Part shown: in pieces, positions 60,276 to 64,000 of the stretch
How positions within the stretch are numbered: position 1 is the stretch's first letter
How the letters are laid out: the number at the start of each line of letters is the position of its first letter
Origin: Thalassospira marina
Lineage (GTDB): Bacteria > Pseudomonadota > Alphaproteobacteria > Rhodospirillales > Thalassospiraceae
DNA length: 64,000 nucleotides
Direction: 5' to 3'
Assembly: GCF_002844375.1 (NCBI RefSeq)
Contig: NZ_CP024199.1
Coordinates: forward strand, 2,306,001 to 2,370,000
Notes under the pieces: model-generated
The model's database searches: none
What the model saw: only the letters and a program-made list of their open reading frames with translations
What the model was told of the DNA's origin: nothing
Program-made: the position numbers and the translations under genes

Positions 60276-61481
60276 TTATACCGCCTCAAGAGCGATGGCA
60301 ATGCCCTGCCCGACGCCGATGCACATGGTAGCCAGCGCATATTTGCCGCCAACCCGGTTTAACTGGCGGGCCGCAGTGCCGGTAATGCGCGCACCTGACA
60401 TTCCCAACGGATGCCCCAGTGCAATTGCCCCACCATTGGGGTTTACGCGGGCATCATCATCGGCAATGCCAAGGTCACGCAAAGTCGCCAGCCCCTGGGA
60501 TGCAAATGCCTCGTTCAGTTCGATGACGTCAAACTGGTCAAGCGACAGGTTAAACCGCGCCATCAGATTACGTGTTGCCGGTGCCGGGCCAAAGCCCATA
60601 ATACGCGGTGCCACACCTGCCGTTGCACCGCCAACAATACGGGCAATCGGGGTTAAGCCATATTTTTTAACCGCGGCTTCGGATGCAACAATAAGGGCTG
60701 CTGCCCCGTCATTTACACCTGATGCATTGCCCGCTGTCACCGACCCGCCATCGCGAAACGGGGTTGGCAGTTTGCCAAGTTTTTCAACTGTGGTGCCGGG
60801 GCGCGGATGTTCATCCTGCGTCACAACAATATCGTCGCCTTTACGCTGGGGAATGGTCACCGGCACAATTTCTTCGGCCAGATTGCCATTTTCCTGCGCG
60901 GCAACGGCCTTGTCCTGCGACCGCACGGCAAAGGCATCCTGATCGGCGCGGGAAATATTGAAATCCTCGGCAACGTTTTCGCCGGTTTCCGGCATGGAAT
61001 CGATACCGTACTGTTTTTTCATTACCGGGTTTACAAACCGCCAGCCAATGGTCGTATCGTAAATTTCGGCATTGCGTGAAAAGGCAGAACTGGCCTTGGG
61101 CATGACAAAGGGTGCACGCGACATGCTTTCAACGCCCCCGGCAATCATAAGGTCAGCTTCGCCAGCCTTGATCGCGCGCACCGCCATGATCACCGCATCC
61201 ATCCCCGACCCGCACAGGCGGTTCACCGTTGTTCCGGTAACATTTTCGGGCATACCTGCCAGCAGCACCGCCATGCGCGCAACGTTACGGTTATCTTCGC
61301 CAGCCTGGTTGGCGCAGCCCATGATCACATCATCAATCGCGGCAAAATCAACATTCGGGTTGCGCCCCAGCAGCGCGCGTAACGGAATGGCCGCAAGGTC
61401 ATCGGCACGAATAGAAGAAAGTGCGCCGCCAAAACGGCCAATCGGGGTGCGGATATAATCGCAGATATAGGCGTCGGTCAT
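60276..61481 (-). CDS. pcaF: Beta-ketoadipyl-CoA thiolase
   Basis: A 401-residue thiolase. Active-site Cys in VNRLCGSGMDAVIMA, and GHPLGMSGAR with TMCIGVGQG at the C-terminus form the other catalytic residues. The start DAYICDYIRTPIGRFGGALSSIR is typical of PcaF/PaaJ. It splits beta-ketoadipyl-CoA to succinyl-CoA and acetyl-CoA. It follows the CoA-transferase genes by three bases. Confidence 0.92.
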   Translation of the reverse strand: MTDAYICDYIRTPIGRFGGALSSIRADDLAAIPLRALLGRNPNVDFAAIDDVIMGCANQAGEDNRNVARMAVLLAGMPENVTGTTVNRLCGSGMDAVIMAVRAIKAGEADLMIAGGVESMSRAPFVMPKASSAFSRNAEIYDTTIGWRFVNPVMKKQYGIDSMPETGENVAEDFNISRADQDAFAVRSQDKAVAAQENGNLAEEIVPVTIPQRKGDDIVVTQDEHPRPGTTVEKLGKLPTPFRDGGSVTAGNASGVNDGAAALIVASEAAVKKYGLTPIARIVGGATAGVAPRIMGFGPAPATRNLMARFNLSLDQFDVIELNEAFASQGLATLRDLGIADDDARVNPNGGAIALGHPLGMSGARITGTAARQLNRVGGKYALATMCIGVGQGIAIALEAV

Positions 61482-61484
61482 TCT

Positions 61485-62255
61485 TTACTGGCCCTCATGT
61501 GCGGCGTTGGTGCGTGCATGCAATTCGCGCAGAACCTGCAATTCATGGGCCGACGGCACCGGGGTTTCGGCAACTTCTTCGGCAAATTCAACCTGCCATC
61601 CGGTCGCGGCGATAATATCGTCGCGGCTGACACCGGGATGGATGGATGTCACAATGAAATGCTTGTCGGTGGGATGCGGCTCCATGATGCACAAATCGGT
61701 TATCAGGCGCGATGGCCCCTTGGTTGTTACACCATAACTTGCACGATCATCGCCGCCCTTGCCATAGCCAAGCGAGGTTACGAAATCGATTTTTTCAACA
61801 AAGCCACGTTTGCTTTGTTTCATGACCAGAAAAATCTCGCCGCAGCTTGTTGCGATTTCAGGTGCACCACCGCCGCCTGGCAGGCGTACTTTGGGGTTAT
61901 CGTAATCACCAATGACGGTGGTGTTGATATTGCCAAATTTATCAAGCTGGGCCGCGCCCAGAAACCCCACCGAGATTTTCCCGCCCTGCAACCAGTAGCG
62001 GAACATTTCCGTTACCGGCACGGTGTTTACGGCGGTTTCGCAAAGCTCGCCATCGCCAATTGATAGCGGCAGAACATCGGGCTTTGTGCCAATCGTACCG
62101 CTTTCATAAATCAGGGTGATGTCTGGTGCGTGGGTCAGGCGTGCCAGATTGCACGCAGCAGATGGCATGCCGATGCCGACAAAGCAGACATCCTCGTTTT
62201 TAAGAGCGCGTGCGGCGGTGACCGTCATCATCTCTGTCGAATTGTAGTCTGTCAT
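61485..62255 (-). CDS. 3-oxoadipate CoA-transferase subunit B (CatJ-like)
   Basis: A 256-residue CoA-transferase B subunit. VCFVGIGMPSAACNLARL, LIYESGTIGTKP (catalytic Glu) and VRLPGGGGAPEIATSCGE are diagnostic. The length matches the CatI/CatJ glutaconate-type class rather than the shorter PcaI/PcaJ pair (about 215-230 residues each). It activates beta-ketoadipate with succinyl-CoA. It is tightly linked (gap of two to three bases) to both neighbours. Confidence 0.88.
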   Translation of the reverse strand: MTDYNSTEMMTVTAARALKNEDVCFVGIGMPSAACNLARLTHAPDITLIYESGTIGTKPDVLPLSIGDGELCETAVNTVPVTEMFRYWLQGGKISVGFLGAAQLDKFGNINTTVIGDYDNPKVRLPGGGGAPEIATSCGEIFLVMKQSKRGFVEKIDFVTSLGYGKGGDDRASYGVTTKGPSRLITDLCIMEPHPTDKHFIVTSIHPGVSRDDIIAATGWQVEFAEEVAETPVPSAHELQVLRELHARTNAAHEGQ

Positions 62256-62257
62256 GA

Positions 62258-63124
62258 TTATGCCTCCGCCTTGGTCTGTTGCGCCTTCAGGCGGGTTTCA
62301 AAATCTTGTGGTCCACCCTGCATGACATGCTGTTCAATCCAGTCGCGGAAACGTTCCCGGTCATTGGCGATCGTGTCCCATGCCTTGTAAAAGGCATTGT
62401 CGCGTTTGTAATAACCCTGCGCATAGGATGGATGCGCCCCACCGGGTACATGGACAACAGCGGTTACCGCCCAGTTTGGCAGCATCACGGCATTAAACGG
62501 AATGTCGGTAAAATCATCGACAATTTCCTCGACCGTGATGATCGACTTGCGTGCAGCCAGGACGGCTTCTTTTTGCACGCCCACGATGCCTTCAAACAGG
62601 ATATCGCCCTTCCGGTTTGCCTTTTGCGCATGCACCACCGCCACATCGGGGCGAATGGCGGGAACAGCGGCAAGGCGTTCGCCGGTGAAAGGGCATTCGA
62701 TGAATTTGATATTGGGGTTCACGCGCGGCAGTTCCGCCCCGCGATAGCCCTTGAACACCGCGCAAGGCAGGCCCGCCGCCCCGGCGTCATAGGCATTTGC
62801 CATGGCTGCATGGCTGTGTTCTTCAATTTCCAGGGCACAGGGCCAGCCATTTTCAATTGCATCGCGCAACCGGTGCAGGGAACCAACACCGGGGTTGCCC
62901 CCCCATGAAAAGACCAGCTTGCGCGCACAGCCCGCCCCAATCAACTGGTCATAAATCATATCCGGCGTCATGCGGATCAATGTCAGATCCCGCTTTTGCT
63001 GGCGAATAATTTCATGCCCGGCAGCATGCGGGATCAAATGGGTGAAACCTTCCATCGCAATCGTGTCCCCATTCTGGACACAGGTGGCGATGGCGTCTTT
63101 CAAAGACATGAATTGTGCAACCAC
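62258..63124 (-). CDS. 3-oxoadipate CoA-transferase subunit A (CatI-like), GTG start
   Basis: A 288-residue CoA-transferase A subunit. SLKDAIATCVQNGDTIAMEGFTHLIP starts the family fold and KLVFSWGGNPGVGSL follows. I use the GTG at 63124, with GGAG 9 bases upstream; an ATG at 63109 lacks a site. The pair with the next gene transfers CoA from succinyl-CoA to 3-oxoadipate. It sits between pcaG and subunit B. Confidence 0.88.
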   Translation of the reverse strand: MVAQFMSLKDAIATCVQNGDTIAMEGFTHLIPHAAGHEIIRQQKRDLTLIRMTPDMIYDQLIGAGCARKLVFSWGGNPGVGSLHRLRDAIENGWPCALEIEEHSHAAMANAYDAGAAGLPCAVFKGYRGAELPRVNPNIKFIECPFTGERLAAVPAIRPDVAVVHAQKANRKGDILFEGIVGVQKEAVLAARKSIITVEEIVDDFTDIPFNAVMLPNWAVTAVVHVPGGAHPSYAQGYYKRDNAFYKAWDTIANDRERFRDWIEQHVMQGGPQDFETRLKAQQTKAEA

Positions 63125-63246
63125 AGAAAAATTCTCCCGGGTTCAAGGGGCATGAAATGGATCACCGCATTTGCTGCGGGCAAGATTTCATCCCAAAACC
63201 ACGACAAATCAGAAATTCGGCAAGGCAAGGTGCGAAAACAGGGGAC

Positions 63247-63834
63247 TTAGACGTCAAAAAACACGGTTTCAGTGTCGCCCTGCATGTGAATATCAAACCG
63301 GTATTCCGGCCCCGTTGGGGTATCGGTGCGTTTGGCAATTAACGTATCGCGCCGATCCGCCGGGACGGATTGCAAAACGGGGCAATTGGCATTTGTTGCA
63401 GGCACATCATCAAAATAAAGGCGGGTGAAGGCATGGGTCAGCATACCGCGCATAAACACCGTCACATTGATGAAAGGCGCGCTGGCATCAGCCACACATC
63501 CCGGCTTTACGGTTTCAAACATGAACAGGTTTTGACCATCCGTTCCCGTGCCGCAACGGCCAAAGCCACGAAACCCTGTATCCTTGATGCTAACCGGTTC
63601 CGTGCTATAGGCACCTTCATGGTCTGCCTGCCAGATTTCAATCATGGCATCGGATACCGGTTCACCCTTGCCATCCAACACCTGCCCGGTAATGCGGATA
63701 TGTTCGCCTTTGGCATCGCGCCCGGCGACAACATGGTTGGCGATATCGGTAAAATCATAGCCATACTGCACCGGCGTCAAGCCATAGGCGAAATAGGGCC
63801 CCACGGTTTGTGACGGGGTTTCTCCATATGTCAT
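63247..63834 (-). CDS. pcaG: Protocatechuate 3,4-dioxygenase, alpha subunit
   Basis: A 195-residue intradiol dioxygenase subunit. TPSQTVGPYFAYGLTP and RITGQVLDGKGEPVSDAMIEIWQADHEGAY are typical of PcaG. ETVFFDV ends the chain. It forms the alpha-beta unit with PcaH; the iron is held by PcaH residues. The ring of protocatechuate is opened to carboxymuconate, the substrate of PcaB. It starts four bases after pcaH. Confidence 0.93.
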   Translation of the reverse strand: MTYGETPSQTVGPYFAYGLTPVQYGYDFTDIANHVVAGRDAKGEHIRITGQVLDGKGEPVSDAMIEIWQADHEGAYSTEPVSIKDTGFRGFGRCGTGTDGQNLFMFETVKPGCVADASAPFINVTVFMRGMLTHAFTRLYFDDVPATNANCPVLQSVPADRRDTLIAKRTDTPTGPEYRFDIHMQGDTETVFFDV

Positions 63835-63837
63835 GGG

Positions 63838-63999
63838 TTAATCCTCCATCGGGGTGGCAAGGCGTCCGCGCAGGACAATGTCAAACTGGTAGCCAAGGGC
63901 AAAGCCTTCCTCGGTTTTCTCGATCGAGAATTTGGCGATCAGCCGATTACGCGCGGCTTCGTCTGGTGTGCCCAGAAAAATCGGATCCAGGGCCAGCAA
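63838..63999 (-). CDS. pcaH: Protocatechuate 3,4-dioxygenase, beta subunit, C-terminal part (cut by window edge)
   Basis: The last 53 residues are visible: ALDPIFLGTPDEAARNRLIAK (21 residues; core PIFLGTPDEAARNRL) followed by GYQFDIVLRGRLATPMED. This matches the conserved PcaH C-terminus (GYEFDIVLRGR-TPME). The frame is open at the right edge, and the catalytic Tyr/His ligands lie mostly outside the window. It heads or belongs to the same leftward operon as pcaG. Confidence 0.9.
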   Translation of the reverse strand: MLALDPIFLGTPDEAARNRLIAKFSIEKTEEGFALGYQFDIVLRGRLATPMED

Positions 64000-64000
64000 A

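Overview
The window looks like a chromosomal segment of a free-living alphaproteobacterium, probably a marine member of the Rhodospirillales (Thalassospira-like). This rests on gene content and protein flavour: a BetI-type regulator next to choXWV, tamA-tamB, a catabolic pca block and many ABC/TRAP importers. I ran no search, so the genus is inference. Almost every base is coding. I see no insertion sequence, integrase, tRNA, rRNA or CRISPR array, and no block looks foreign.

Layout. 1-2.2 kb: tail of a FAD oxidoreductase, a group III truncated haemoglobin, a spacer of about 440 bases, and a membrane-anchored isochorismatase-fold hydrolase. 2.2-12.8 kb: choline/betaine block. A PuuB-like oxidase, a serine dehydratase and betI-betB-betA run leftward; choX-choW-choV (choline ABC importer) runs rightward. 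A BetI-like operator sits in the shared promoter region. 12.9-24.7 kb: lone moaD, a LysR regulator, and a divergent ten-gene catabolic operon. That operon encodes a polyamine-type ABC importer, class III aminotransferase, beta-keto-acid cleavage enzyme (BKACE), acetylpolyamine-amidohydrolase-like deacetylase, FAD oxidase, M20 amidohydrolase and RidA. It reads as a complete but unassigned pathway for an acylated amine or amino acid.

25-45.9 kb: MarR plus FUSC efflux pair; an alpha/beta-hydrolase-OsmC fusion; a branched-chain-type ABC importer (livKHMGF) with a formamidase-like hydrolase, an ornithine-cyclodeaminase-family enzyme and a thioesterase; then a TRAP importer (dctQMP) with an M81 (MlrC-like) hydrolase and a D-threonine-aldolase/DSD1-like PLP enzyme, facing a RidA-RpiR-sugar kinase operon. 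45.9-52.4 kb: tamA-tamB outer-membrane assembly pair.

52.7-56 kb holds the most unusual locus. Two convergent genes each begin with a GNAT acetyltransferase domain; one continues into a RimK-like ATP-grasp ligase and the other into a C39-like cysteine peptidase. Between them lie three exact-period 30-base repeats with co-varying palindromes, then a terminator. 56-58.7 kb: a sulfide/persulfide module (DUF2892, persulfide-dioxygenase-like metallo-beta-lactamase, DUF442 phosphatase/sulfurtransferase) divergent from a TenA-like protein. 58.8-64 kb: protocatechuate/beta-ketoadipate genes (pcaH, pcaG, CoA-transferase A and B, pcaF, pcaB), cut by the right edge.

Most modules follow one plan: importer, two to five enzymes and a local regulator, with stem-loops after the binding-protein gene. 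This fits an organism that scavenges many dissolved organic nitrogen and aromatic compounds.
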